This document shows, piece by piece, positions 34,401 through 43,876 of a stretch of 64,000 bases of DNA. The notes beneath the pieces are model-generated. The model was not told the DNA's origin, made no database searches, and worked only from the letters and a program-made list of their open reading frames with translations. The stretch's first letter is position 1. Every line of letters starts with the position of its first letter. The translations under genes and the position numbers were made by a program. This DNA comes from Leptospira fletcheri (lineage in GTDB: Bacteria > Spirochaetota > Leptospiria > Leptospirales > Leptospiraceae): positions 124,001-188,000 of the forward strand of contig NZ_RQET01000007.1 of assembly GCF_004769195.1 (NCBI RefSeq), written 5' to 3'.

Positions 34401-34490
34401 CTTGAGAACAACCAGGTTTCTCAACAGAGAATGCCTTTGGCCAATTTTCTGAACCGGGCGCAGAGCGAGATTGAAACCTATAACAAATGA
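31440..34490 (+). CDS. AsmA/TamB-like large envelope protein
   Basis: This encodes 1016 residues from a GTG at 31440. A single N-terminal membrane segment (ILLSVLFVLFLIYHSIFNSF) is followed by a long beta-rich body with repeated LDLKLKLDRFSL-type strands, as in AsmA-family proteins that bridge the envelope and move phospholipids. An AsmA-like ending with INIFAPSNLLTDFIYTSY is present. The stop overlaps the next start as ATGA. Exact family membership (AsmA, YhdP, TamB) cannot be told apart here. Confidence 0.65.
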   Translation: MFPSVFQILLKRKILLSVLFVLFLIYHSIFNSFTGQILFDRVFVPMVRGELRGKIRKFSPLYGIRIEDLALGTRPEWGPDPVLQAKGLEFSYNLPYILFGRLKISRISLENATVRLKKKKGIWNVATLLSGSDSGGKEKASPPPAKESPISVIRTYLPVSAFARLELKNLDFGISSEEGGKSTEVGMAGLDLDLEIDTERFSSVPLNLSALGLIDDFKLSLNPEKPIRIRFRDPLRQMDHPFRLTWIWERSDTRHPFRSKMDIGADKIRLKIADRLAEPFGFSFRYDLDYSPVSKEIVLKNLKLAVNEDEWLEGGGRISGIGSELQNVHFALQKSSIRLAPISGFLTDLGIRGISLQGNASLAPLLLEGTSKELRATGEVKASGLDLRIGAKAHSIQELDLDWDGRFRPQPTEEATAEKPLPWISLLEIKRLKALYNGSSLAGTFFYSGDSSLAAPALDLKLKLDRFSLAPYVSGLSGLLSVDLNVKGRDFSDLNAGLSLKLSDFRFPYGRGNSGNIGLNAKGNYTFLFFKKPWALERIKATPVSVSVFSPDGERALFLESFVEIGIRDSLALSVGGLKIEADLDELIPPLPLALRESLIPLRSQIGSRLSLGGNLNYVKKEKKQGIDGNIRLNLPALEIKDGKLNLSAKVEGTPPDKIFLDRMDLTAFSGKLALSSQGILTRAKPGETAALGDFSPDLKGSLKLISAEDAYLIKGLTFRGDLRLGFGWQGSDLSGTLTSKDSSLYVSNRLCPSPECKLYRIDGLNATVPFQHDLSVKETRNLIEGNKRKFVLNYGRMPEPNFTIREIVGTHPSLKGVPFEYIKPKTDSPGLSANLSYSENYLRMDFLKIHTLDGEVLGKDVIVNVGSGDPERMEYSMELRVKDIDLKQLLPGRSRGKIDDGKIKADLNLWGRNLGDPIPNLNLFFSVYQIGRDFGKSAINIFAPSNLLTDFIYTSYAVDKIELELSKGLVYAVILFKRSVLGTLVNLENNQVSQQRMPLANFLNRAQSEIETYNK

Positions 34491-35119
34491 CTATGGCTCG
34501 AGAAACTTCAAATATTCTTAAAATTCTTACGATCTGCTCGCTTTTTTGCCAAACGTGCACGATCAAAGCTCCTTTGATCACTTTCACTCAGACCCAAACC
34601 GCTTCCGAAAAACAAATGTTAGGCGAGGATCGGAGTTTGGAAAAGGACGGATGGCTGATCGCTTCGATTAAGACTTCCTCCTCCGGTTCCGAGATTTGGG
34701 AACGGGATCTTGTCCAAGAGGAGTTTTCCGATCCTTCGGACCGGACGTTTTATATCGCGTTGCGTACCTTGGCATACTTGGCGAGGGAAACCAAGGAATA
34801 TCTATCGGCGGGACTTCTTGCCGAGGGCCTGGACGGAAAGATCCGGATGAATCCAAGATCCAAGGAGGCGGGCGTGGACAAGGCTTTGGCCAAGGAGGAA
34901 TTCAGAATGAGACTTTCCGAATTGATCAAAATTACGAATGAAAATCGGGAATTGGTCGTTCAGTCCAAATTCCGCAAAGATTTTTCCCGTCGCGAGAAAC
35001 CTCTTAACGAAAAGGAGAAAGCTTTGCTGAAGCAGTCCCTCGTTCTTACTTGGTACAAATCCGTCGCCTCCGGGGAATATTATGAATCTTCTTCCGGCGT
35101 CTGGAAAAAGAAGGATTAG
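34487..35119 (+). CDS. Small lipoprotein of unknown function
   Basis: This encodes about 210 residues. A signal-like start (ILKILTICSLFCQTC, Cys near residue 24) suggests a lipoprotein. The mature part is helical and Lys/Glu-rich with no motif I recognise. It may belong with the AsmA-like protein because the two overlap by 4 bases. A second ATG at 34493 is an equally good start. The giant protein starts six bases after its stop. Confidence 0.68.
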   Translation: MTMARETSNILKILTICSLFCQTCTIKAPLITFTQTQTASEKQMLGEDRSLEKDGWLIASIKTSSSGSEIWERDLVQEEFSDPSDRTFYIALRTLAYLARETKEYLSAGLLAEGLDGKIRMNPRSKEAGVDKALAKEEFRMRLSELIKITNENRELVVQSKFRKDFSRREKPLNEKEKALLKQSLVLTWYKSVASGEYYESSSGVWKKKD

Positions 35120-35125
35120 ATTTCC

Positions 35126-38100
35126 ATGCGCCGTTTCGGACTCGCGCTCGCATTTTCCGCCTTGGTTCCCGTCTTTGATTGCGCTTTACTTAGTTCCGTC
35201 GAAAAAATCAAACCGATAGAATTCGATTATGGACCGATTTCCCGAAATTATTTCCGACCTGCGAACGACAAACCTTTCCCTCTCACGGTTCAAAGGGGGA
35301 ATAACTTATACAATTCGACCACGAAAGACGGACGCTATCTCTTCTATACGACCGGTCAAAAAGGGAATTTCGACATTTGGTTCCGCGACCTAAAGAGTTC
35401 CGTGGTCGTTCCCGTCACGGATCATCCCTCTTCGGAATACAAGCCCGCCATCAGTCCCGACGGAACGAAGCTGGTTTTCGTATCGGAGCAGTACGATTCC
35501 TCCGGCGACCTAGTCCTATTGAAGATGAAGCCCTCCGAATGGGCGATCAAGATTCTAGACGGGAAACGTTTTTTAAACACGGATTTCAAGTTCTTAACGA
35601 ATCCTGAATATGATACTCCGGGAAAGTCCGATCGCTTTCTGGACACGGATCCGAATTGGAGCCCAGACAATCGGCACATCGTCTTTTCTTCCGATAGGCT
35701 CAGCCCGGGAATTCCGAATTTGGTTCTGATGGATTCGGAAGGAAAGGAGAAGCCTAGGAGATTGACCGAAAAAGGCGCCGCCAGTCCTTTTTGGTCGGAG
35801 GATGGAAAGTCCATTACGTTTATCTCCTATTCCGATTCGGAAAGAGGCGAGGTCTATCTCTTCGATACCGTCTCTTCCAGGACCAAGAGGATCACAAAGG
35901 ACGATTATCTCGACTTTTCGCCGAGTCTGTCTCCGGACGGGCGGTATCTTTACTATACTTCCATTCGGAGCGATTCGGATAGAAACGGCAAAGTCGACGA
36001 ACGCGACAATAGCGTGATCGTCCGGCTGGACCGAACGAACGGAAAGGAGAAGAGGTTGACTTCCGGAAATTTCTCCCTTTTCGATACGAAGTTCTCCAGG
36101 TTTAACGGAGGAAGCGTTCTCTTTACGGCTTCCTTTTACGATACGATGAACGTATATTTTTTGCCTGCGGACGGTTCCGTTCCTAAGGCTGCTGACATAG
36201 GCGCTCAGTACGAGTTGGCTCTGGAATATAAAAAGAAGCAGAGTTTCGAGGACTTTCTACTCGCCCTCGATTCCATAGAAACGTATTTCGCAGAAGACCC
36301 TCTGCTTCCCGTCTTTAAAGCCAAGGCCCGTCTCGAAAAATACCGGGAATCCAAAAGGAAGGGTCGGATCGTAGTTTTGAATGAGATCCGTAAAGAGATG
36401 CTCTCGTCCAAGATGCATCCTACGGAAGGCTTAGGCTATGCGTATCTGCTCGAAGCCGAGGGCTCGAAACCGAGCGAATTACGGGACTATTCAACTTCGC
36501 TGCGCGGAGTTTCCGGAACGGATAAGCAATCGCTTGCCGCGCTGGAGGAGCATATCGGGACGATCTACGAAGAGCAAGGGGACGAGAAGTCTGCATTGGA
36601 ACGTTATGAACTTCTTTCCAAGTCCTTTCCCGAATTTTATAATATTCGACAAATCCGAAAAAGGATCGGAGCGATCCGTTTTTCCTCTTCGGAAGAATCC
36701 GGCTGGAAGCTCCCCGAAGTTCTGATTTTCGCGGCGAACGACCCTAAAAGTTCCCTGGAGGATCTTCGAAACATATACGAACTTTTGGAATCCAGGACGT
36801 TTTTAGATCGTCCCGATGCGGAAAAAATACAGATCGCGGACGCCGCAGAGACGGTAAATTCGTTAAAAACGAAATCCCCTTTTTTAAGCCGTTACTTCGC
36901 CTATTTGAAGGCCGCCGGGTTGAAGGGGCAGGGGGAATATAAAAAGAGTAATGCGGTTTTGGATTCCTTCGTCGAGCAATTGAAGCCGGAGGATCCTCTA
37001 TTCTTAAAATCTCATATACTGAAATCCGAAAATTTTCGGGGAGTGGGGGATACTCGGAATTCCCTGGCCGAATTGAGGATCTTTTTGGAGAATTACGATT
37101 CTAATTCCGGAGTTCCCATCGACGAAAGCGAAATGGAGCGATCCTTTCTGTATTTCGAGAATCTCGCCCGGAATTACGAGAATAGATCCGATTTTTTACA
37201 GGCCTCTTTTCATTATTTTTTCAACGCCGAAAATATGTTTTTGGCCAAGAGTAAGAATCTCTTCCTGGATAGCTTATATAAGGACTACGCGATTTATTAT
37301 CAAAAATTGATGGTCGATACGTCCTTTAAATTGGCCAAATCGATCAGCGAAAAGAATTCTAAGGGACTCCTAGGGGCCTTAAATCCGGTCGAATTCGATC
37401 CTTTGGACAAAAAGGAAGGGTTGCTTTACGTTACGCAATATTACGAAAAAGAGAAAATCCTTCCTAGGGCCAGGACCTTTCTGGATCTTGCGACTTTGTA
37501 CGGATACGCCTATTATCTGATCAACAGATCCGTGATACGAGAGACGTATTATTATGCCGCCGGCACCATGGACGCGAATAAAAAGGAGATCGCGCTTAGG
37601 GATTACAAGCAGGCGGAATACGAGTTGCGATGGATCATCTTCGCGGACCCGACCTACCACGACGCTTATCAACTTTTGGGATGGTTGTACCAATACGTGG
37701 ATATCATGAAGTCCCGGAAAATTTCGGAGGAAGAACCGTCGGACGAGGAAAATTATAAGAATGTCTACGGAAAATATTTCCCGGAAAAGAATTTCGAAGA
37801 GAACGTCGAACTTTATAGCCAAATCCTGGAATTGCTGGGGGAGAAATTCCCGAATAAGAAAGCCCTTTCCGATCTACGGTTGAATCTCGCGAATAATTAC
37901 TTTTTACTGAAGAATTATCCGAAAGCGGACGAGCAATACGCGTTGGTCGAATCCTATTCCAAGGTCATTCTTTTCAAAGCACAGTTCGAGGATTACCGCC
38001 AAAAAGCCGTCTTTCTTTTTAACTCCGCAAGATCGTCCATATACATGTCCCGGTATTCCGAGGCCATCCGAAAATTGAAGGATGCCGCCGCGCTCTATTC

Positions 38101-41100
38101 CGAAAACGAATTCCCGAAATTGTTCTCTCAATCGGATTTTACGGGCCAGTTCGGAAGTTACAGAGAGAAACTGGCGCTCATATATACGCTGATCGGGCTT
38201 TCTTCCATGGAGTCCGGAGATTTCGGCACTTCGATCGCCTATTACCGGGATGCATTAAAGCTGAACGAAAGTTCGAAGCTGGTGGATCCGGTCAATCTCT
38301 ACAATGCGTTGGCTCTGAGTTTGCAGAAGATCGGGAATCTTTCTGAGTCGGAAGAGAATCTGAAAAAAGCCGAGGAATCGGCCCGCGAACGAGGAATCAA
38401 TTGGTTTCCCAAGAAAGTTAAGATCACCGTCTGGGATTATTTTTGGGATTTCGTATTCGATGCGGTCCTCCCGGATTCCACCCGAGTCTCGGGTTCCGGA
38501 CGATTTCCCGAGGCGATTCCTGTCGCTTATCAACCTTTGCTTTCCTCAGGGATCCGATTGAACAACCTACTCCTGGAGCATAATTACAGTTTATCCGCGG
38601 AAGAAATCGATAAACGACTGGAATACGTGAGCCGTAAAGGTTTAGGCGGACACTTCGCAGGCAAGCTGATCCAATCCCAATCTTGGAACGATCTGGGATT
38701 CGTTCGGTACAAAAGAGGGGAATTCGGAGGCGCTAAGCAGGCGTTCCGCCTCCAGAAGGATTACGAGACATCGACCAGCGAACTCGGTTCCCGTTCCTTT
38801 TCTTCCTTTAGGAGATCATTATATTCTCTTTTTGCCGAAATCGAGGCCGACGATTCGGGGATCGCGGGCAAGTATGAGAAAGAACTCGCCGATTCATCCG
38901 AATATTTGGAGTCCATAAAGCGGAGATATCTGGTTTCCTGCATATCCTTCTTCGAGGATGAGGATAAAATTTCGGTCAGAAAAAGATGCGCCGATAATTT
39001 CTACCGGGAAAATTACGATTTCGACGTACTCTCCGCGAACGTACTCTATTATTCGGGTGAAGAAAAACTGAAAAAGAAGGCTTGGATCGAAGCCTTCGAA
39101 AATCTGGGGAAGGCCGCAAGTCTGCTGGAGAATCCCTCCGGCCTTCCTAAGGAAGTGGTGGGCCTGAATCAGGATCCGTTTAGCAAAAAGGAACGTGTGA
39201 CTCATGCGCTAAGTCGAGCGAGTATTTTTTACCGTCTCGGAGATTCCGAGAGAGCCTATCTTTGTTTGAATTTTGCGGAAGAGATGGCGAACGAATTCTT
39301 TTACGGCATCGAGCTGATACAGACATGGGTCCTACAGGCTCGTCTGGATCTGGCCTCCGGAAAATCCGCCCAAGCGGAAACGAAAATCGGTAAGGCGGAA
39401 GATCTTCTCCGGAATCAAGCGCACATCATAGCCGATTCCAAGGGTTTTCTATTAAGGGATTTGTACGAAACCAAGGCGCGTATCGAAGCGGAGTCGGGTG
39501 ATTTACGGTCCGCCTTCCGGACTTGGAAACGGTATCGAACCTTGCTCTTGTTCCGAAATTTCCAAAAGGGAATTTGGGAGTTGGAGGAGGGCAAAAAAGA
39601 ATACTCCGAGTTTGAGACCGCCTGGAGGAATTTTCGGACGTCGTATCTGAAATACCAATCCTCTCTAGAAAGGAGAAGCGACGTCAAAGAAGCGGAAGCG
39701 AATCTGACCAAATCCTCTTCTATGGCCTGGGAATCCCTTGCAAAACTAAGGAATTCTCTTCCGGGAAGGAGAAATTTTCTAAACCCGTTCGGCAATCCGG
39801 AAGACCGCCCTCTCGACTCTTCGGAATCCGAATTTAAGATTCTCAAAATATTCGGGAAAAATTATATACGAATCGCATCCTCGAACGGGGTTCGATTTTC
39901 AACCGTCCCAGGAGGAGAGAAGGAGGTTTTGGCCGAACTTTCCCGACAGCCGGAATGGCTTCGCTCTAAAACGATTGATCCCGGAAATACGAGCTACGCA
40001 GCCGCTATACTTGGATCCGCGCGAGACGCGATTTTCAAAGCGGACCTGGAACCGATTAGAACCGATGACCCGGGAAGTTTTTCCTCTAAGACAGTGGCTA
40101 CGTTTGTCCCTCTTCCCGACGAGCCCCGAGTTCGAGAAATCAAAAGCGGGAATCTGGGGCCGCTCTTGGAGGATACGGACGTAGTCGTTTCTCCCTTGCC
40201 GGAATTGGAAAGCGATTTTCTTTTCGGAGAAAGAAAGCCGGACAGGCTGGATTTAAAAGAGATCTTTTCCAAAAATCATAAAATTTCGACCGCGATTTTT
40301 TGGGAAAAGGGTGTTCCTTCCTGGAGGAAAGTGCTGAAAGCCGCAACGGTCTCTATCGGATCCGGAATCGATCGGGTGTATATTTGTTCTGTCGGAGATA
40401 GTTGTTTAAACGAAGTGTTTCGGGAATTGCGAGGGGAAACCTCCGCAGCAAACGTTTACCGTTTCGGTAAATTGTCCGGCTTGCGGGCGCCGGACACGAA
40501 ACGGGCGGGAGAACTTCTCGTCGATTCCAGAAATTTTGAGATGGTCGGAAACGATTCCAAGGCATACGATTCCCTTTTTCTTGCCCGCAATTATACGAAA
40601 GCCGGGTCCGATTTTGCGCTCAGGATCGAGGAAAATCTACTCAGGGTCCTGAGGAAAAAACACGGAAACGGCTCGGTAAAAGAGATCTTAGCTCTGGCAT
40701 ACGAACCTAGGGCCGAGACCCAGATGGAGGATCTTCATTTCGCAATTTGCCTTTCCGCATTACTGGAGCATTCCGATCAGAATTGCGATTGGGCCGATTT
40801 CTCTCCGGAAAAAAAAGAAATCATCTCCGCGGTCGTATCTCTAAAAGCGGGCAACGGAAAAATCTCTCCCGACCTTTCCGTCGATCCGAAAGTCTATGAT
40901 CCGTTTTTATTGCGGATCCGATTGGCCGAAATCGCTTTGGAAACCTATTCGCCGGAAGTGGTGCGGTTACAATTGGCAAAAGCGGCGAAGATCCTTCCGC
41001 CTAAGGGAGGGAAGGAGCGTATTGCGCGCCTTGAGGCCGACCTCGCGAGACAAATTTCCTTGTTAGAGGAATCATCGGAACCTGGCGGAGTGCCCGCGGA

Positions 41101-42751
41101 ACTCGGCGATCGGGATACCGGTTCCGCCGGGGAGAAGGAATATAGAATTCACTTGGGCTTTCTTGCCAAAAAGAAATCCTCCGGAAAAAGAATTTCCCCC
41201 GTTACCCTGCACTCGGAAATTTTCGGAGCTTCCCCCGAATTGTTTGCGGGCCTAGATTCCTCGGAGCGAGGACTTCTGGTGGATCTTTTGAGATATTCGT
41301 TAAGCGAAGAGTCCGCCGAGGAAATGTCCGGCTTTCAGAATTCTTATCTGGACTTCGAATTGAAAAAGGGGAATCTTCCCCGGGCTTGCCGTGTCGCGAT
41401 GGAGATCTCCCGCGCGTATTACACGAGAGGAAATTACGAAAAGGCGAAAGCATGGCTCGCCAAAGCGGAAGGGATCTCGGACGATTCTTCGAATCCCGAG
41501 ATTTTCTATTTAAAATATAAATTAAACGCGATCGGTGGAAAAGTCGCTGAGACTTCTTCCGATTCGCCTTTTGTCGATTCCATGAAATTCTATCGGGAAG
41601 CATTTTCTAAGAACTCCAAGGATTTGTTGAACGTAGCGAATCGCTGGGTGAACTCCCGGAAAAAAATCCCTTTTTCTCCCCGGGAAAAAAGGGAATTGGA
41701 CGATTTTTTGGTCTACCTGCAGCACCTCGCGTTTCAGAAGAACGATTCGGAATCGTTCTTCGATCTTGCCGTCGCAAAGGATCGGATTTCGGCGGTTCGG
41801 AAAAGCGTCTTGGGCAGAACTCCTTTCTTTTCGGACATTCCGAAATTCGAATCCGTCTCGTTCCGTTTGGAGGAAAAATTGCCCCCCGACCAGGAATTGC
41901 TTGCTGTGGTCGATCTGGGATTGACTTCCTTTTACATCAAGTTTTCACGCGGGAAATCCAACGGGGATATCGCCTACAAGGACAATCGCAGGCTTAAGTC
42001 GTCTATATTCAAATATCATGAAGAAGCGGAAAAAGGAGGCGCGGAAATTCTGCTCCGGGAATCGCTGGAAACGGAATACCGTCAGAGTATCCGGATTGCG
42101 AAAAATAAGATCACGTATCTATATTTATCCTCCTATCATTTTCTAGTTCCTCTCAGTCCCCGCTCCGAGGAGGAAGTCTATTACGTAACGGATCCGGCAG
42201 TTTTGCTCGACAATCCTCCGCATCGGGAAAAGGACGAGTTTTTGCCGGGATTCGGTATCCTGTTCAAGGAAAGTTCCTCCACTCCCGATTGGTTAAAGCG
42301 CCTATTCAAGTTGGATACATTCGAAATCGGGAATATGGGAACGTCTCGAATATCCCCGTTTTTGCTGATCCGGGAACCTTTGGAGCTGGATGAAAATAAA
42401 GGAGTTTTGCTCGGCGGCAAAAACGTATCTGAAATTTCAGGGTTGAAGGCGGACGGACCTTGGATGCTATCCGCCTCCCTCCTGGAGGATTTTTTTTCAG
42501 GATCGAATCATTTCCGCGATTCCTTATATTTTCTTCAAAAAGGAATTCGCGGATCCGGAATCGTAAATTTAGGCTTCCAGACGGATACTCATAACTCGCG
42601 ATTTTTACGGGAACTGACTCGAAGGGAAAGCGTAAGCATCCCTTTACGGAACCGATTTTTGAAGGCAATGGATGCGATGAAGGAGTTGTATCCTTTCGAT
42701 AAATATTGGAACGGATATAGGCTTTTTACCACTTCTTTTGTGGTGCGTTAG
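35126..42751 (+). CDS. Giant beta-propeller/TPR protein with degenerate CHAT-like C-terminus
   Basis: This encodes 2541 residues. A short hydrophobic N-terminus ends in VPVFDC, a weak lipobox. Residues about 60-360 contain TolB/PD40-type propeller repeats (YKPAISPDGTKLVFVSEQ, DPNWSPDNRHIVFSSDRL, FSPSLSPDGRYLYYTSI). About 380-1950 are helical and TPR-like. The last 270 residues read like a CHAT (caspase-like) protease fold: YLYLSSYHFLVPLSP, then MLSASLLEDFF, SLYFLQKGIRGSGIVNLGF and a terminal YWNGYRLFTTSF. The catalytic Cys place (SAC in active members) is SAS here, with Ser2451, and no THG motif is seen. It is therefore probably inactive, or the CHAT call is wrong. Function unknown. Confidence 0.7.
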   Translation: MRRFGLALAFSALVPVFDCALLSSVEKIKPIEFDYGPISRNYFRPANDKPFPLTVQRGNNLYNSTTKDGRYLFYTTGQKGNFDIWFRDLKSSVVVPVTDHPSSEYKPAISPDGTKLVFVSEQYDSSGDLVLLKMKPSEWAIKILDGKRFLNTDFKFLTNPEYDTPGKSDRFLDTDPNWSPDNRHIVFSSDRLSPGIPNLVLMDSEGKEKPRRLTEKGAASPFWSEDGKSITFISYSDSERGEVYLFDTVSSRTKRITKDDYLDFSPSLSPDGRYLYYTSIRSDSDRNGKVDERDNSVIVRLDRTNGKEKRLTSGNFSLFDTKFSRFNGGSVLFTASFYDTMNVYFLPADGSVPKAADIGAQYELALEYKKKQSFEDFLLALDSIETYFAEDPLLPVFKAKARLEKYRESKRKGRIVVLNEIRKEMLSSKMHPTEGLGYAYLLEAEGSKPSELRDYSTSLRGVSGTDKQSLAALEEHIGTIYEEQGDEKSALERYELLSKSFPEFYNIRQIRKRIGAIRFSSSEESGWKLPEVLIFAANDPKSSLEDLRNIYELLESRTFLDRPDAEKIQIADAAETVNSLKTKSPFLSRYFAYLKAAGLKGQGEYKKSNAVLDSFVEQLKPEDPLFLKSHILKSENFRGVGDTRNSLAELRIFLENYDSNSGVPIDESEMERSFLYFENLARNYENRSDFLQASFHYFFNAENMFLAKSKNLFLDSLYKDYAIYYQKLMVDTSFKLAKSISEKNSKGLLGALNPVEFDPLDKKEGLLYVTQYYEKEKILPRARTFLDLATLYGYAYYLINRSVIRETYYYAAGTMDANKKEIALRDYKQAEYELRWIIFADPTYHDAYQLLGWLYQYVDIMKSRKISEEEPSDEENYKNVYGKYFPEKNFEENVELYSQILELLGEKFPNKKALSDLRLNLANNYFLLKNYPKADEQYALVESYSKVILFKAQFEDYRQKAVFLFNSARSSIYMSRYSEAIRKLKDAAALYSENEFPKLFSQSDFTGQFGSYREKLALIYTLIGLSSMESGDFGTSIAYYRDALKLNESSKLVDPVNLYNALALSLQKIGNLSESEENLKKAEESARERGINWFPKKVKITVWDYFWDFVFDAVLPDSTRVSGSGRFPEAIPVAYQPLLSSGIRLNNLLLEHNYSLSAEEIDKRLEYVSRKGLGGHFAGKLIQSQSWNDLGFVRYKRGEFGGAKQAFRLQKDYETSTSELGSRSFSSFRRSLYSLFAEIEADDSGIAGKYEKELADSSEYLESIKRRYLVSCISFFEDEDKISVRKRCADNFYRENYDFDVLSANVLYYSGEEKLKKKAWIEAFENLGKAASLLENPSGLPKEVVGLNQDPFSKKERVTHALSRASIFYRLGDSERAYLCLNFAEEMANEFFYGIELIQTWVLQARLDLASGKSAQAETKIGKAEDLLRNQAHIIADSKGFLLRDLYETKARIEAESGDLRSAFRTWKRYRTLLLFRNFQKGIWELEEGKKEYSEFETAWRNFRTSYLKYQSSLERRSDVKEAEANLTKSSSMAWESLAKLRNSLPGRRNFLNPFGNPEDRPLDSSESEFKILKIFGKNYIRIASSNGVRFSTVPGGEKEVLAELSRQPEWLRSKTIDPGNTSYAAAILGSARDAIFKADLEPIRTDDPGSFSSKTVATFVPLPDEPRVREIKSGNLGPLLEDTDVVVSPLPELESDFLFGERKPDRLDLKEIFSKNHKISTAIFWEKGVPSWRKVLKAATVSIGSGIDRVYICSVGDSCLNEVFRELRGETSAANVYRFGKLSGLRAPDTKRAGELLVDSRNFEMVGNDSKAYDSLFLARNYTKAGSDFALRIEENLLRVLRKKHGNGSVKEILALAYEPRAETQMEDLHFAICLSALLEHSDQNCDWADFSPEKKEIISAVVSLKAGNGKISPDLSVDPKVYDPFLLRIRLAEIALETYSPEVVRLQLAKAAKILPPKGGKERIARLEADLARQISLLEESSEPGGVPAELGDRDTGSAGEKEYRIHLGFLAKKKSSGKRISPVTLHSEIFGASPELFAGLDSSERGLLVDLLRYSLSEESAEEMSGFQNSYLDFELKKGNLPRACRVAMEISRAYYTRGNYEKAKAWLAKAEGISDDSSNPEIFYLKYKLNAIGGKVAETSSDSPFVDSMKFYREAFSKNSKDLLNVANRWVNSRKKIPFSPREKRELDDFLVYLQHLAFQKNDSESFFDLAVAKDRISAVRKSVLGRTPFFSDIPKFESVSFRLEEKLPPDQELLAVVDLGLTSFYIKFSRGKSNGDIAYKDNRRLKSSIFKYHEEAEKGGAEILLRESLETEYRQSIRIAKNKITYLYLSSYHFLVPLSPRSEEEVYYVTDPAVLLDNPPHREKDEFLPGFGILFKESSSTPDWLKRLFKLDTFEIGNMGTSRISPFLLIREPLELDENKGVLLGGKNVSEISGLKADGPWMLSASLLEDFFSGSNHFRDSLYFLQKGIRGSGIVNLGFQTDTHNSRFLRELTRRESVSIPLRNRFLKAMDAMKELYPFDKYWNGYRLFTTSFVVR

Positions 42752-42755
42752 TTTT

Positions 42756-42783
42756 CTCCGGAAGTGCGGATGGACTTTCGGAG
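42756..42783. terminator. Hairpin between convergent genes
   Basis: CTCCGGAAGT pairs with ACTTTCGGAG through all ten positions (one G-T pair) around an 8-base loop. It lies four bases after the giant gene's stop and eight before the stop of the convergent aminopeptidase gene. No strong T run follows on either side, so termination is likely but unproven. Confidence 0.5.
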
Positions 42784-42790
42784 GAATGGT

Positions 42791-43876
42791 CTAAGGGGCC
42801 TCCTCCCGTAATAGGTTCCGTCGTTCCGATTCGGAAAGTTTTCCCAATTTTTTCATTTCCTCGTTGAACTTGGCAAAGTCGCCGTTCCATTCGGAGAATT
42901 TCCTTCGAAAAAAGGTCGTTCCGGAATGGTAACGGAGCATGCCTACGAAATCCTCGTTGTTCCATTCCCGCTCGGATAGTCTGGCGGATTCGATATGGGT
43001 CCATTTTTGGCTTTTTAATTCCTTTTTGAATTCGGCGAGGAGCCCCTTTTTTCTACTTTTCAAGTCTTCGTCGGATCCTCCTTTGGAATATTCTTCGTTT
43101 AACAGAATTGCCGTCTTCTTCAAAAGATTCAGGTATTCCTTCCTCTCCTTGTCCGCTTTTTCTCTGGATTCGAGCCGGCGTCTTCCCCCCACCGAAAGTA
43201 GATAAGCGCGGCTTCCTTCCTCTTCGATAAAACTCGCATAACTTTCGTTAAATGTGGAATCTCCCGGAAAATAAACCGTAGAATGTGCCATTTCATGGAG
43301 CACTAAGGATGCGAGTTCCCCTTCATCCTCGTACAGTTGCGAGGAAAAGAGCGGATCTTCAAACCATCCCAACGTGGAATAACCTGCCGTAATCCGAAGA
43401 CGAGTGTCCCAACCTTCCCGTCTCAATCGGATTTCCTCCTCCTTCGCTTTTTCCACGGAGAAATATCCCTTGTAGGGAACGGAGCCCAGGATCGGAAACC
43501 ACCAAGTATAGGACTCAAACCTCAAAGGATGGCAGGCGCTGACATGCCAACCGATCGCGTCCCGATCCAGTGCGAAATAACTTTTGAATCCTCCTTTCGA
43601 AGAGAGGGCCAGGGAGGAGATTCCGTATTGCCGGATTCTTTCCACTTCTCTCAATTTTTCCTTGGTTTTTTCCGGAACGTTCGGATCCGAAAATACCTCT
43701 TCGAAAGGTCGCTTGTAGATCATGAATTTCGCCTGTTCTTTTCCCAAATGAAACAGATAGGGAAGGCAACCTTGGGAGGCGACCCAGATTAGGAAAAAGA
43801 AAGGACTCAGCTTTATGGAGAATCGGAGTCGACGATTTGTCGATGGAAAGACAGGATGGGTAGAGGTAGTTTCCAT
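42791..43876 (-). CDS. Predicted zinc aminopeptidase (COG4324 type)
   Basis: This encodes about 361 residues. The zinc-protease motif HEMAH occurs in SLVLHEMAHSTVYFPGD, and a downstream NESYASFIEEEG supplies the expected Glu ligand, a pattern of the predicted aminopeptidases of COG4324. An N-terminal hydrophobic segment ending in VASQGC suggests a lipoprotein. The ATG at 43876 sits almost on top of the opposite gene's start (43875), so the two promoters cannot be separate. Starts inside the signal segment are an alternative. Confidence 0.76.
   Translation of the reverse strand: METTSTHPVFPSTNRRLRFSIKLSPFFFLIWVASQGCLPYLFHLGKEQAKFMIYKRPFEEVFSDPNVPEKTKEKLREVERIRQYGISSLALSSKGGFKSYFALDRDAIGWHVSACHPLRFESYTWWFPILGSVPYKGYFSVEKAKEEEIRLRREGWDTRLRITAGYSTLGWFEDPLFSSQLYEDEGELASLVLHEMAHSTVYFPGDSTFNESYASFIEEEGSRAYLLSVGGRRRLESREKADKERKEYLNLLKKTAILLNEEYSKGGSDEDLKSRKKGLLAEFKKELKSQKWTHIESARLSEREWNNEDFVGMLRYHSGTTFFRRKFSEWNGDFAKFNEEMKKLGKLSESERRNLLREEAP

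Noticed and set aside
43815..43874. Longer start for the HtrA-like protease
   Set aside because: It has a weaker ribosome-binding site and would overlap the opposite gene by about 60 bases. The later ATG fits the membrane anchor.
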